Positions 1 through 5,135 of a stretch of DNA of 6,602 bases are shown in pieces (position 1 is the stretch's first letter; each line of letters opens with the position of its first letter). Below the pieces are notes generated by a model. The model worked only from the letters and a program-made list of their open reading frames with translations. It searched no databases and had not been told where the DNA came from. The position numbers and the translations under genes were made by a program. The DNA comes from Candidatus Moraniibacteriota bacterium (lineage in GTDB: Bacteria > Patescibacteriota > Minisyncoccia > Moranbacterales > UBA2206): assembly GCA_003482885.1 (NCBI GenBank), contig DMXN01000030.1, forward strand, positions 1 through 6,602. The letters are read 5' to 3'.

Positions 1-186
1 ATGGATCGCGCGCAATCAATCGGTTCCGTCCCGCCATTGTATTCGGAAATAATAAACAGTTTGCATAAAAATAAAAGCAACGCAAAAATTTCCAGTATTG
101 TTTACGGTTTGGGCGGACGGGATGTTTTTAAAAAACATATTGAGAAAATTTTAGAAGGGAAATTTAGGGGAAAATATTTAACATAA
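1..186 (+). CDS. porA: 2-oxoacid (pyruvate-type) ferredoxin oxidoreductase alpha subunit, C-terminal end, 5'-truncated by the window
   Basis: This is the last 61 residues of an open frame that runs off the left edge. The ATG at base 1 is probably an internal Met, because PorA family proteins carry an internal Met-Asp-Arg (MDR) at this place. The fragment shows the family C-terminus: MDRAQSIGSVPPLYSEI, then a GLGGRDV motif at residues 37-43 followed by a short helix. In the family, the alpha subunit pairs with the TPP-binding beta subunit to decarboxylate a 2-oxoacid (usually pyruvate) oxidatively to acyl-CoA, passing electrons to ferredoxin in the cytoplasm. It ends with TAA three bases before the porB start, so the two genes are almost certainly cotranscribed. 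Gamma and delta (ferredoxin-like) parts, if separate, would lie upstream and are not visible. Substrate (pyruvate or another 2-oxoacid) cannot be fixed from this fragment. Confidence 0.85.
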   Translation: MDRAQSIGSVPPLYSEIINSLHKNKSNAKISSIVYGLGGRDVFKKHIEKILEGKFRGKYLT

Positions 187-189
187 ATT

Positions 190-1128
190 ATGAACAAAGA
201 ACTTACAAAAAATTTCGCTTCCGGCCATAGCGCTTGCGCAGGGTGCGGATTTCCGGCGATCGTGCGGACGATTTTAGGCGAGGCAGCGGTGCCGGTAGTA
301 ATTTCCAATGCGACCGGATGCTTGGAAGTGACTTCAACGCTATATCCCTATTCGGCATGGAAAGTTTCGTATATTCACAGCGCTTTTGCAAACGCGGCGG
401 CGACAATTTCCGGGGTGGAAAGAGCGCACAAGGCGTTATTAAAGAAGAATGTAAAGACGCAAAATTTTGCGTCTTTACCGAAGAAAATAAAATTTGTTGT
501 TTTTGGCGGAGACGGCGGAACTTATGATATTGGCTTGCAAGCTTTATCCGGAGCGTTGGAACGGGGGCATAATTTTTTATATGTTTGCTACGACAACGGC
601 GGTTATATGAATACCGGCAATCAAAGATCTTCCGCTACGCCGTTTGGCGCGGCAACGGAAACGACGCCGGCGGGAAAAGAATCTTTTGGAAAAATGGAAG
701 CGAGAAAAAACTTGATGGAAATCGTGAATGCGCATAAAATTTCTTATCTCGCGCAAGCCAATGTCGCATACATAGCGGACTTAAAAATGAAAGCGCGCAA
801 AGCGTTGGCAGTCGATGGGCCAAGTTTCCTGACAGTTTTTTCGCCTTGTACAAATAATTGGAAATTTCCCACTTCACAATATGTGGCGGTGGCAAAACTA
901 GCGACCGAAACAAATTTTTGGCCGCTGTATGAAATCGAAAACGGAGAATATACAATAAATTGGGAACCGAAATCATTGAAACCAGTGGCGGAATTTTTGA
1001 AAACCCAAGGACGATTTAAGCATTTGTTTTCCGAAAAAAACAAACCGGTTTTGGAAAAAATCCAAAAAATGGCAAACGAAGAATTTGCAAGAATTGCAAG
1101 ATTATGTGAGCAGAAAAGATTTTTTTAG
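190..1128 (+). CDS. porB: 2-oxoacid (pyruvate-type) ferredoxin oxidoreductase, TPP-binding beta subunit
   Basis: A complete 312-residue protein, the usual length for PorB. It binds thiamine diphosphate and one [4Fe-4S] cluster and, with PorA, converts 2-oxoacid plus CoA to acyl-CoA, CO2 and reduced ferredoxin. Visible motifs are the cluster cysteines C16 and C19 (CAGCG), C44 (TGC) and C220 (SPC), and the TPP/Mg site with G107-D108-G109-G110, then D135-N136 and the YMNTG block at 139-143, followed by the conserved TP.G..T.TTPAGK stretch. All expected residues are present, so the protein should be active. The ATG is three bases after the porA stop, suggesting translational coupling; there is no close Shine-Dalgarno (an AGGGG is 19 bases upstream, too far). 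The odd feature is a perfect 28-bp palindrome encoding residues 88-97, just before the strand leading into the TPP motif. The stop codon touches an opposite-strand tRNA gene. Confidence 0.93.
   Translation: MNKELTKNFASGHSACAGCGFPAIVRTILGEAAVPVVISNATGCLEVTSTLYPYSAWKVSYIHSAFANAAATISGVERAHKALLKKNVKTQNFASLPKKIKFVVFGGDGGTYDIGLQALSGALERGHNFLYVCYDNGGYMNTGNQRSSATPFGAATETTPAGKESFGKMEARKNLMEIVNAHKISYLAQANVAYIADLKMKARKALAVDGPSFLTVFSPCTNNWKFPTSQYVAVAKLATETNFWPLYEIENGEYTINWEPKSLKPVAEFLKTQGRFKHLFSEKNKPVLEKIQKMANEEFARIARLCEQKRFF
451..478. repeat. perfect 28-bp palindrome inside porB (possible in-frame palindromic repeat element)
   Basis: Half-site GTAAAGACGCAAAA is followed directly by its exact reverse complement, with no spacer. 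It lies wholly inside the porB frame and encodes residues V88 to the first base of P97, between the KALLKKN helix end and the KKIKFVVFGGDGG strand. In RNA it would form a hairpin of about 12 pairs. The GACGCAAAATTTTGCGTC core resembles palindromic repeats I remember from intergenic regions of Parcubacteria and, in related forms, cyanobacteria; that memory was not checked. Coding palindromes of this kind are known in Rickettsia (RPE elements). Whether this one was inserted or evolved in place cannot be decided here. Confidence 0.8.
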
Positions 1129-1201
1129 AGCCATCTGCCGGAATTGAACCGGCGGCCTGCGGTTTACGATACCGCCGCTCTACCAACTGAGCTAAGATGG
1201 C
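1129..1201 (-). tRNA. tRNA-Thr (anticodon CGU, reads ACG)
   Basis: The minus strand folds into a full cloverleaf. The acceptor arm GCCATCT pairs perfectly with AGATGGC. The D arm is GCTC/GAGC with loop AGTTGGTA. The anticodon arm GCGGT/ACCGC closes the loop ATCGTAA, giving anticodon CGT. The variable loop has five bases, and the T arm GCCGG/CCGGC has loop TTCAATT. Base 73 would be U. CCA is not encoded, so a CCA-adding enzyme is needed. The 3' end abuts the porB stop codon on the other strand, with no spacer. CGU is the rarer threonine isoacceptor, so other tRNA-Thr genes are expected elsewhere. Confidence 0.96.
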
Positions 1202-1209
1202 GCTAATTG

Positions 1210-1238
1210 AGTATAAAATAATTTGGGAAATTATTCAA
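1210..1238 (-). promoter_or_regulatory. sigma70-type promoter of tRNA-Thr
   Basis: On the minus strand, TTGAAT (1238-1233) and TATACT (1215-1210) are separated by exactly 17 bases. Both match the consensus at four or more positions. Only eight bases (CAATTAGC) separate the -10 box from tRNA base G1, so initiation at the usual distance would fall at or 1-2 bases before the mature 5' end. The spacer also holds an inverted repeat, AATAATTT-GGG-AAATTATT (plus strand 1217-1235), which could be an operator or may simply reflect AT-richness. Confidence 0.65.
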
Positions 1239-1263
1239 TATGTAATAAAATTTAAGGTTATTT

Positions 1264-1303
1264 ATTTGTACATTCGTATATTCGTACAAATTCGTAATTC
1301 GTA
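1264..1303. repeat. ATTCGTA direct-repeat cluster with an inverted repeat, upstream of the rubrerythrin gene
   Basis: Four exact copies of ATTCGTA begin at 1272, 1280, 1290 and 1297, spaced 7-10 bases apart. The same stretch holds an 8-bp perfect inverted repeat, ATTTGTAC (1264-1271) and GTACAAAT (1284-1291), around a 12-base loop. The cluster ends four bases before the ATG at 1308, so it makes up the leader of the next gene's mRNA or its promoter region. No convincing -35/-10 pair for the rubrerythrin gene was found in 1202-1307. I recall similar ATTCGTA-rich stretches in Parcubacteria spacers, unverified. Confidence 0.7.
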
Positions 1304-1307
1304 GAGC

Positions 1308-1826
1308 ATGAAAACATTCATCTGTGAGATTTGCGGGGACGCCTATATTGGTCATGAAAAACCGGCGGATTGTCCATTTTGCGGGGCGAAAGGCAATTTT
1401 ATAAAATTTGGCAGCGAGGCTAACCCGATTGCAAATCAAGAAAATAAAATCAGCGAATTATCTCAAAAAAATCTGGAAGAAACTTTGCAATTAGAGATGC
1501 GGGCTAACGCGATTTATTTATGTATGGCGGAAAAAGCGGAGAGTTATGAAATAAAAGCGATGTATAAGCGATTGGCGAAAATAGAATGGGAGCATGCCAA
1601 TATCGCTTGCAAATTGATGAAAATTAAAATGCCGGAAATTATTCCGCAATTCTGCGATGATAATGATATTGAAAATTTCAAAACAACGATTGAACTTGAA
1701 GATCATGCCGTGGAGCTGTATAAAAAATTTACGAGAGAGGCGACGGAGAAAAATATAAAAATATTTTTTACCGCGTTGGCGCAGGCGGAAGAAGGGCATA
1801 GCGGACTTATAAAAAATTACTTGTAA
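1308..1826 (+). CDS. Reverse-type rubrerythrin-like protein (N-terminal rubredoxin domain plus ferritin-like diiron domain)
   Basis: A complete 172-residue soluble protein. Residues 4-34 form a rubredoxin-like knuckle pair, C6-x2-C9 and C22-x2-C25 (ICGD... CPFCGA), for one Fe (or Zn). Residues 50-172 are a four-helix ferritin-like domain with likely diiron ligands E63, E93-x2-H96 (EWEH), E129 or E131, and E161-x2-H164 (EEGH). Classical rubrerythrin has the rubredoxin domain at the C-terminus; here it comes first, as in the reverse rubrerythrins of anaerobes. The family reduces hydrogen peroxide in the cytoplasm with electrons from NAD(P)H via rubredoxin or reductases. That would protect the oxygen-sensitive ferredoxin enzyme encoded just upstream, although the two are probably separate transcripts. 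The start at 1308 is the first ATG before the Cys motif; no Shine-Dalgarno is present. The stop codon lies within a 15-bp hairpin. Confidence 0.88.
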   Translation: MKTFICEICGDAYIGHEKPADCPFCGAKGNFIKFGSEANPIANQENKISELSQKNLEETLQLEMRANAIYLCMAEKAESYEIKAMYKRLAKIEWEHANIACKLMKIKMPEIIPQFCDDNDIENFKTTIELEDHAVELYKKFTREATEKNIKIFFTALAQAEEGHSGLIKNYL

Positions 1827-1837
1827 TTTTTTATAAG
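1806..1837. terminator. AT-rich 15-bp hairpin over the rubrerythrin stop codon, possible bidirectional terminator
   Basis: CTTATAAAAAATTAC (1806-1820) is followed after TT by its perfect reverse complement at 1823-1837. The first arm codes for the last residues of the protein and the TAA stop (1824-1826) starts the second arm. Each arm has a six-base A or T run, so an A/U hairpin could form from either strand. It has almost no GC and no separate U tract, so termination activity is uncertain; mRNA 3'-end protection is an alternative. Confidence 0.45.
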
Positions 1838-1968
1838 AATTTCTAATTTCTAATTTCTAAACAATTTTCCTGCCTACCGGCAGGCAGGCAATGTTTCAAT
1901 GACAAAATTTTCAAACTAATTTCATTGAAAATTGAGTAATTAAAACATTGTTTAAAAATTGAAAATTT
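1838..1968. repeat. Repeat-built spacer between rubrerythrin and ZIP genes
   Basis: The spacer is a mosaic of repeats with no coding potential seen. It starts with AATTTCT-type direct repeats (about 1838-1859). A GC-rich palindromic unit follows at 1869-1890, with CCTGCC-TACC-GGCAGG forming a 6-bp stem and a further AGGCA copy after it. Then come nested inverted repeats: CAATGTTT (1889-1896) with AAACATTG (1943-1950), TTTCAATGA (1894-1902) with TCATTGAAA (1922-1930), and ATTTTCAA (1907-1914) with TTGAAAAT (1925-1932). The inner pairs are mutually exclusive in part. The ZIP start codon follows directly. I recall similar phrases in Parcubacteria spacers (unverified). Confidence 0.75.
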
Positions 1969-2712
1969 ATGATCTGGCTTTACACTCTAATTTCTGTTTC
2001 CATCGTCAGTCTGATTTCTCTTGTCGGCGTTTTCGCTTTGTCTTTTGATCGGGATAAATTATATAAATATTTGATTTATTTTGTCAGTCTTTCGGCGGGA
2101 ACGTTGATGGGCGACGCTTTTATTCATTTGATTCCCGAGGCTTACGAAAATTCCGACAACAGTATGTCGGTTTCGATTTATATTATTTTAGGCATTTTAG
2201 TTTTTTTCGTATTGGAAAAAATTATTCATTGGCGCCATTGCCATAAAGAACCTTGCGTAAATCATCCGCACCCTTTTTCCTATATTATTATATTTGGAGA
2301 TTCGTTGCATAATTTTATTGACGGGATGATTATCGGCGCCAGTTATTTAGCAAGCATTCCTTTGGGAATCGCCACGACCATAGCGGTTGTTTTTCATGAA
2401 ATTCCGCAAGAAATCGGGGATTTCGCTTCGTTGATTTACGGGGGATTCAGCCGAAAAAAAGCTCTAGTGTTAAATTTTTTATCCGCCCTCGCGGCTGCTT
2501 TCGGCGCTTTTTTGATTTTAATTTTTAATTTGAAAGTTGACGGATTGGAAGAATTTTTGATTCCTTTTGCCGCCGGCGGATTTATTTATATCGCGGGAAC
2601 GGATTTAATTCCGGAATTGCATAAAAGCAATGAAACAAAAAACGGAGTTTTGCAAGTTATCGCTTTTATCATCGGAATCGGTTTGATGCTGGGGATGTTG
2701 GTGTTTGAGTAA
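1969..2712 (+). CDS. ZIP-family divalent metal transporter
   Basis: A complete 247-residue membrane protein with about eight hydrophobic segments, the ZIP number. The two ZIP signature segments are intact. TM4 has H114-N115-x2-D118-G119, and TM5 has H143-E144-I-P-Q147-E148-I-G-D151; these supply the metal-binding histidines, Asn, Asp and Glu of the transport site. In LIV-1 type ZIPs the TM5 motif is HEIPHE; here the second His is Gln, as in some other bacterial ZIPs. A His/Cys-rich loop (H87, H90, C91, H92, C96, H99, H101) lies between TM3 and TM4 and may bind metal. ZIP proteins import Zn2+, Fe2+, Mn2+ or similar ions to the cytoplasm; the ion cannot be assigned. ATG at 1969 follows the repeat spacer without a Shine-Dalgarno. 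Iron supply for the neighbouring rubrerythrin and ferredoxin enzyme is possible but only suggested by position. Confidence 0.9.
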   Translation: MIWLYTLISVSIVSLISLVGVFALSFDRDKLYKYLIYFVSLSAGTLMGDAFIHLIPEAYENSDNSMSVSIYIILGILVFFVLEKIIHWRHCHKEPCVNHPHPFSYIIIFGDSLHNFIDGMIIGASYLASIPLGIATTIAVVFHEIPQEIGDFASLIYGGFSRKKALVLNFLSALAAAFGAFLILIFNLKVDGLEEFLIPFAAGGFIYIAGTDLIPELHKSNETKNGVLQVIAFIIGIGLMLGMLVFE

Positions 2713-2719
2713 TTGTTGT

Positions 2720-2749
2720 GAAATTTACAAATTTCCTGTATATTATAAT
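2720..2749 (+). promoter_or_regulatory. Possible promoter (-10 TATAAT) with an overlapping inverted repeat, upstream of pilD
   Basis: A perfect TATAAT lies at 2744-2749, 31 bases before the pilD ATG at 2780. Upstream is the inverted repeat GAAATTT-AC-AAATTTC (2720-2735), 7-2-7, which covers the place where the -35 box would be. TTTACA (2724-2729) is the best -35-like hexamer but sits only 14 bases from the -10. The pair could be an activator- or repressor-controlled promoter for the pilus operon. AT-rich background makes this tentative. Confidence 0.4.
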
Positions 2750-2779
2750 CAGGGAAAAATAAAAACTAAAATATTTTTT

Positions 2780-3565
2780 ATGCTTATTATCTTTTTCATC
2801 CTCGGTCTGATTATCGGCAGTTTTTTGAATGTTTTGATTTATCGCATTCGTACGGCGGAAACAATTTTGGGGCGATCGCATTGCCGGAAATGCAAAAAGC
2901 AAATCCGCTGGCATGACAATATCCCGCTTTTGAGTTTTATTCTTTTGAAATTCAAATGTCGAGATTGCGGAAATAAAATTTCTTGGCAATATCCGCTGGT
3001 GGAATTTTTTACCGGCGCGTTGTTCGCGCTGGCGGGGAATCAGTTTTTTCTTTTGGAAAATTTCTCGACTTGGGCGACGACCGGAATTTGGCTGTTCTTG
3101 ATTTCCGCGCTGATCGTGATTTTCGTCTATGATATTTTATATATGGAAATTCCCGGTATCGTTCTTTGGCCGGCGATTTTTCTTTCTTTAGGGTTTAATT
3201 TATTTTTTGATTACGGACGGGATTTTTCCACTGTTTGGGAAAGGATGCTGATTTCCGGTTCACTGGCCGCTTTCGGCGCTTTTTTATTTTTTTTCGCGCT
3301 GTCTTTTTTTTCCAAAGAAAAATGGATGGGAATGGGCGATGCTTATTTGGTAATTCTTCTGGGAATGATTCTAGGCTGGCCGAAAATCCTTTTGGGACTT
3401 TTTATGTCTTTTACTATTGGCGCGATTTGCGGTATAATTTTAATAGTTTTGAAAAAGAAAAAAATGCAAAGCCAAATCCCCTTCGCGCCTTTTTTGATTG
3501 TGGGAACGATTGTGGCGATGTTTTATTATAATCCGCTGGTTAGTTGGTATTTAAGTTTTTTTTAA
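2780..3565 (+). CDS. pilD: Type IV prepilin peptidase / N-methyltransferase (PilD family)
   Basis: A 261-residue integral membrane aspartyl protease (A24 family). It cleaves prepilin leader peptides after Gly at the cytoplasmic membrane face and, when the Cys domain is present, N-methylates the new N-terminus. The start at ATG 2780 is chosen because the protein then opens with the family signature GLIIGSFLNVLIYRI (residues 9-23); an in-frame TTG at 2705 would overlap the previous gene and add 25 unrelated residues. Zinc-type cysteines C35-x2-C38 and C60-x2-C63 bracket the N-terminal cytosolic domain. The catalytic aspartates are D118 (in YDILYMEIPG; most relatives have IPD where this has IPG) and D187 (GMGD, 184-187). 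About seven to eight membrane segments are visible. It is the first gene of a block with four prepilins ten bases downstream, so it probably processes them. Confidence 0.93.
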   Translation: MLIIFFILGLIIGSFLNVLIYRIRTAETILGRSHCRKCKKQIRWHDNIPLLSFILLKFKCRDCGNKISWQYPLVEFFTGALFALAGNQFFLLENFSTWATTGIWLFLISALIVIFVYDILYMEIPGIVLWPAIFLSLGFNLFFDYGRDFSTVWERMLISGSLAAFGAFLFFFALSFFSKEKWMGMGDAYLVILLGMILGWPKILLGLFMSFTIGAICGIILIVLKKKKMQSQIPFAPFLIVGTIVAMFYYNPLVSWYLSFF

Positions 3566-3575
3566 TTCATTGATT

Positions 3576-4013
3576 ATGCGAAAAAAACCGGGCTTTACGC
3601 TTGTTGAAATTATAATTGTTATCGTCATAATCGGAATAATTTCGGCGGTTTCTTGGAGCGTTTTGGGCGGAGCGAAAAAAAGCGCCGCGGTCAATGACGC
3701 TTGCAACCAAACGGCGGCGATGATTAACAAGACAAGAAATTACGCATTGTCAGGAAAAGATGGCGCTAGTGGAAGCATTCCTGATTCTTTTAGGATAAAA
3801 ACAGGCGGTCCGATTGTTATATATAGCGTAGTTTCAAATACAGAAACGCAAATGGAAAGTTTTTCTTTGGCTGGCGGTGTTTCTTGCAATGATAAAAAAT
3901 TGACTTATAAAGTTCCCGATGGTTCCGGCGGAAGCAATCAATCAATTGTTTGCAGTGTAGGAGGATCATCAAGAACGGTTAGCGTTACTCCATATACCGC
4001 AATTTGTCAATAA
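3576..4013 (+). CDS. Type IV prepilin-like protein, FimT/GspH-like minor pilin
   Basis: A 145-residue class III prepilin: leader MRKKPG, cleavage before F7, then FTLVE with Glu at +5 (E11), and a single hydrophobic helix to about residue 30. The globular part has four cysteines and a TRNYAL segment at 53-58, which resembles the ARxxAL helix of FimT/GspH. The start ATG 3576 is preferred over an in-frame TTG at 3570 because it leaves the usual short basic leader. It lies 10 bases after pilD and 17 before the next prepilin, so one operon is likely. The mature protein is inserted in the membrane and assembled into a pilus or pseudopilus. It could instead be the major pilin, but the gene order and the FimT-like helix favour a minor subunit. 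Confidence 0.82.
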   Translation: MRKKPGFTLVEIIIVIVIIGIISAVSWSVLGGAKKSAAVNDACNQTAAMINKTRNYALSGKDGASGSIPDSFRIKTGGPIVIYSVVSNTETQMESFSLAGGVSCNDKKLTYKVPDGSGGSNQSIVCSVGGSSRTVSVTPYTAICQ

Positions 4014-4030
4014 GTTTTGAAAAAAACAAA

Positions 4031-4573
4031 ATGCGAAAAATGATTTTAAAAAACAAAAAAAGCAATTCCGGTTTCATGATGATTGAAGCAGTATTTTCGA
4101 TTTTTATCGTTGGCGCGGTTCTGGTTACTTTTTTGGCGGTGATGGGCAATGTTTATACGCAGGAATTCGGCAAAAGAGATTATGTTATCGCCACTAATTT
4201 GGCGCAAGAAGGAATTGAAATTATGAGGAATATTCGGGATAATAATTGGAAAAGCGGTAAAGATGCCTTTACGAATCCTCCATTTCCCGCTAATGTTTCT
4301 GGCGGAACAAATTATTGTGTTGATTATAATGATAATTATAGCAATAATGCTCCGACAATCTGTGCAGACACAACAACTAAATTGAAAAATAATAACGGTT
4401 TTTACAGATATAGCGCGAGCGGCACAAATACGAAATTTTCTAGATATGTTCGTATTTCTGGAAGTGGCGATAAGAGAATCATTACCAGCATTGTCACTTG
4501 GCGTCCCAGCGGGGCGACAGGTGATACGAGCATAACAATGACTGATACTCTCTACGCGTGGGGAGATCCTTGA
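4031..4573 (+). CDS. Type IV prepilin-like protein, PilV/GspI-like minor pilin
   Basis: A 180-residue prepilin with a 14-residue basic leader ending SNSG, cleavage before F15, and FMMIE with Glu +5 (E19), then a hydrophobic helix to about residue 40. The segment LAQEGIEIMRNIRDNNW (57-73) is typical of PilV/GspI-like proteins, which share a LA..GIE..R region after the helix. The rest is a Ser/Asn/Thr-rich globular domain with two close Cys. Start: ATG 4031; the upstream TTG at 4004 overlaps the previous gene and an ATG at 4040 is possible. Stop is TGA. In the operon it is the second of four prepilins and would be a partner in the pilus-tip initiation complex. Confidence 0.82.
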   Translation: MRKMILKNKKSNSGFMMIEAVFSIFIVGAVLVTFLAVMGNVYTQEFGKRDYVIATNLAQEGIEIMRNIRDNNWKSGKDAFTNPPFPANVSGGTNYCVDYNDNYSNNAPTICADTTTKLKNNNGFYRYSASGTNTKFSRYVRISGSGDKRIITSIVTWRPSGATGDTSITMTDTLYAWGDP

Positions 4574-4586
4574 TTAAAAATTAAAA

Positions 4587-5111
4587 ATGAAAAAATTTTT
4601 ACAAAAATTTAAAATTAAAGATAAAAAAGGTCTGACACTTGTCGAAATGATTATCGCCATCGCGGTTTTGAGTATTACGATTCTTGCCAGTACGGCGGTT
4701 TCCGCTACATACCTCACCAGCCGAATGAGCATTAAAAAATATCAGGCCAATAGCGAAGAATTGTCAATGGCGATGAATTTCTTGGCGAAAGATATTCGAA
4801 TGAGCAACTGTCCTGTTGCTGCTAGCACTTGCGTTCTTCCTAACGCTACTGCGAGTTCTACTATTACGATATACAATAATGCTACGGGAGGATTGATAAC
4901 ATACGCATTTAATAGTACGAATAGTACCTTGACGCGCAAAGCGGGCAGTGGCAATGCCGTTCCTATTATCAGTAATGTTACTGGAGCATTTTATGCGAGA
5001 AACATAGACGCAGATCAAATTGCCAGAATCACAATCAGACTTCAAAAAACAGGCACTCCGTCAATGGCGGCGCAGACAACTGTTTCGATGAGGAATAAAT
5101 ATAAAGAATAA
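4587..5111 (+). CDS. Type IV prepilin-like protein, PilW/GspJ-like minor pilin
   Basis: A 174-residue prepilin with a long basic leader (Lys-rich, 15 residues) cut after G15, mature start L16-T-L-V-E20 with Glu +5, and a hydrophobic helix to about residue 40. The NFLAKDIRMS stretch (64-73) matches the conserved LxxDIR region of PilW/GspJ. The C-terminal part is a beta-rich, Thr/Asn-rich domain ending in basic residues. It starts 13 bases after the PilV-like stop and lies 24 before the next gene. The order GspH-I-J-K matches known minor (pseudo)pilin clusters, where I, J and K form a tip trimer; this is an inference from order and motifs. Confidence 0.82.
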   Translation: MKKFLQKFKIKDKKGLTLVEMIIAIAVLSITILASTAVSATYLTSRMSIKKYQANSEELSMAMNFLAKDIRMSNCPVAASTCVLPNATASSTITIYNNATGGLITYAFNSTNSTLTRKAGSGNAVPIISNVTGAFYARNIDADQIARITIRLQKTGTPSMAAQTTVSMRNKYKE

Positions 5112-5135
5112 ATTTTATTTTTAAAAAACAATAAA

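Noticed and set aside
635..976. Minus-strand 113-codon open frame inside porB
   Set aside because: It lies antisense to a well-supported enzyme gene and its product shows no recognisable domain.
1129..1201. Integration site with mobile element at the tRNA
   Set aside because: No integrase, no duplicated tRNA 3' end and only ordinary genes are seen on either side.
1264..1303. CRISPR array
   Set aside because: The 7-base repeats and 0-3-base gaps are far too short for CRISPR repeats and spacers.
1203..1439. Minus-strand 78-codon open frame over the rubrerythrin 5' end
   Set aside because: It is antisense to the Cys motifs, with low-complexity product and spacer repeats at its end.
2705..2779. 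In-frame TTG extension of pilD by 25 residues
   Set aside because: It overlaps the ZIP stop, uses a rare start and adds residues not resembling the family; ATG 2780 directly precedes the GSFLNV signature.
2669..2989. Minus-strand 106-codon open frame across the ZIP-pilD junction
   Set aside because: It is antisense to conserved parts of both genes and its product is Lys/Asn-rich with no motif.
3570..3575. TTG start two codons before the first prepilin ATG
   Set aside because: ATG 3576 gives the standard short basic leader.
4004..4030. TTG start of the PilV-like gene overlapping the previous stop
   Set aside because: ATG 4031 gives a normal Lys-rich leader without overlap.
4571..4573. TGA as a sense codon (genetic code 25)
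   Set aside because: Reading through adds only a few A/T-derived codons overlapping the next gene, and all other frames are intact under the standard code.
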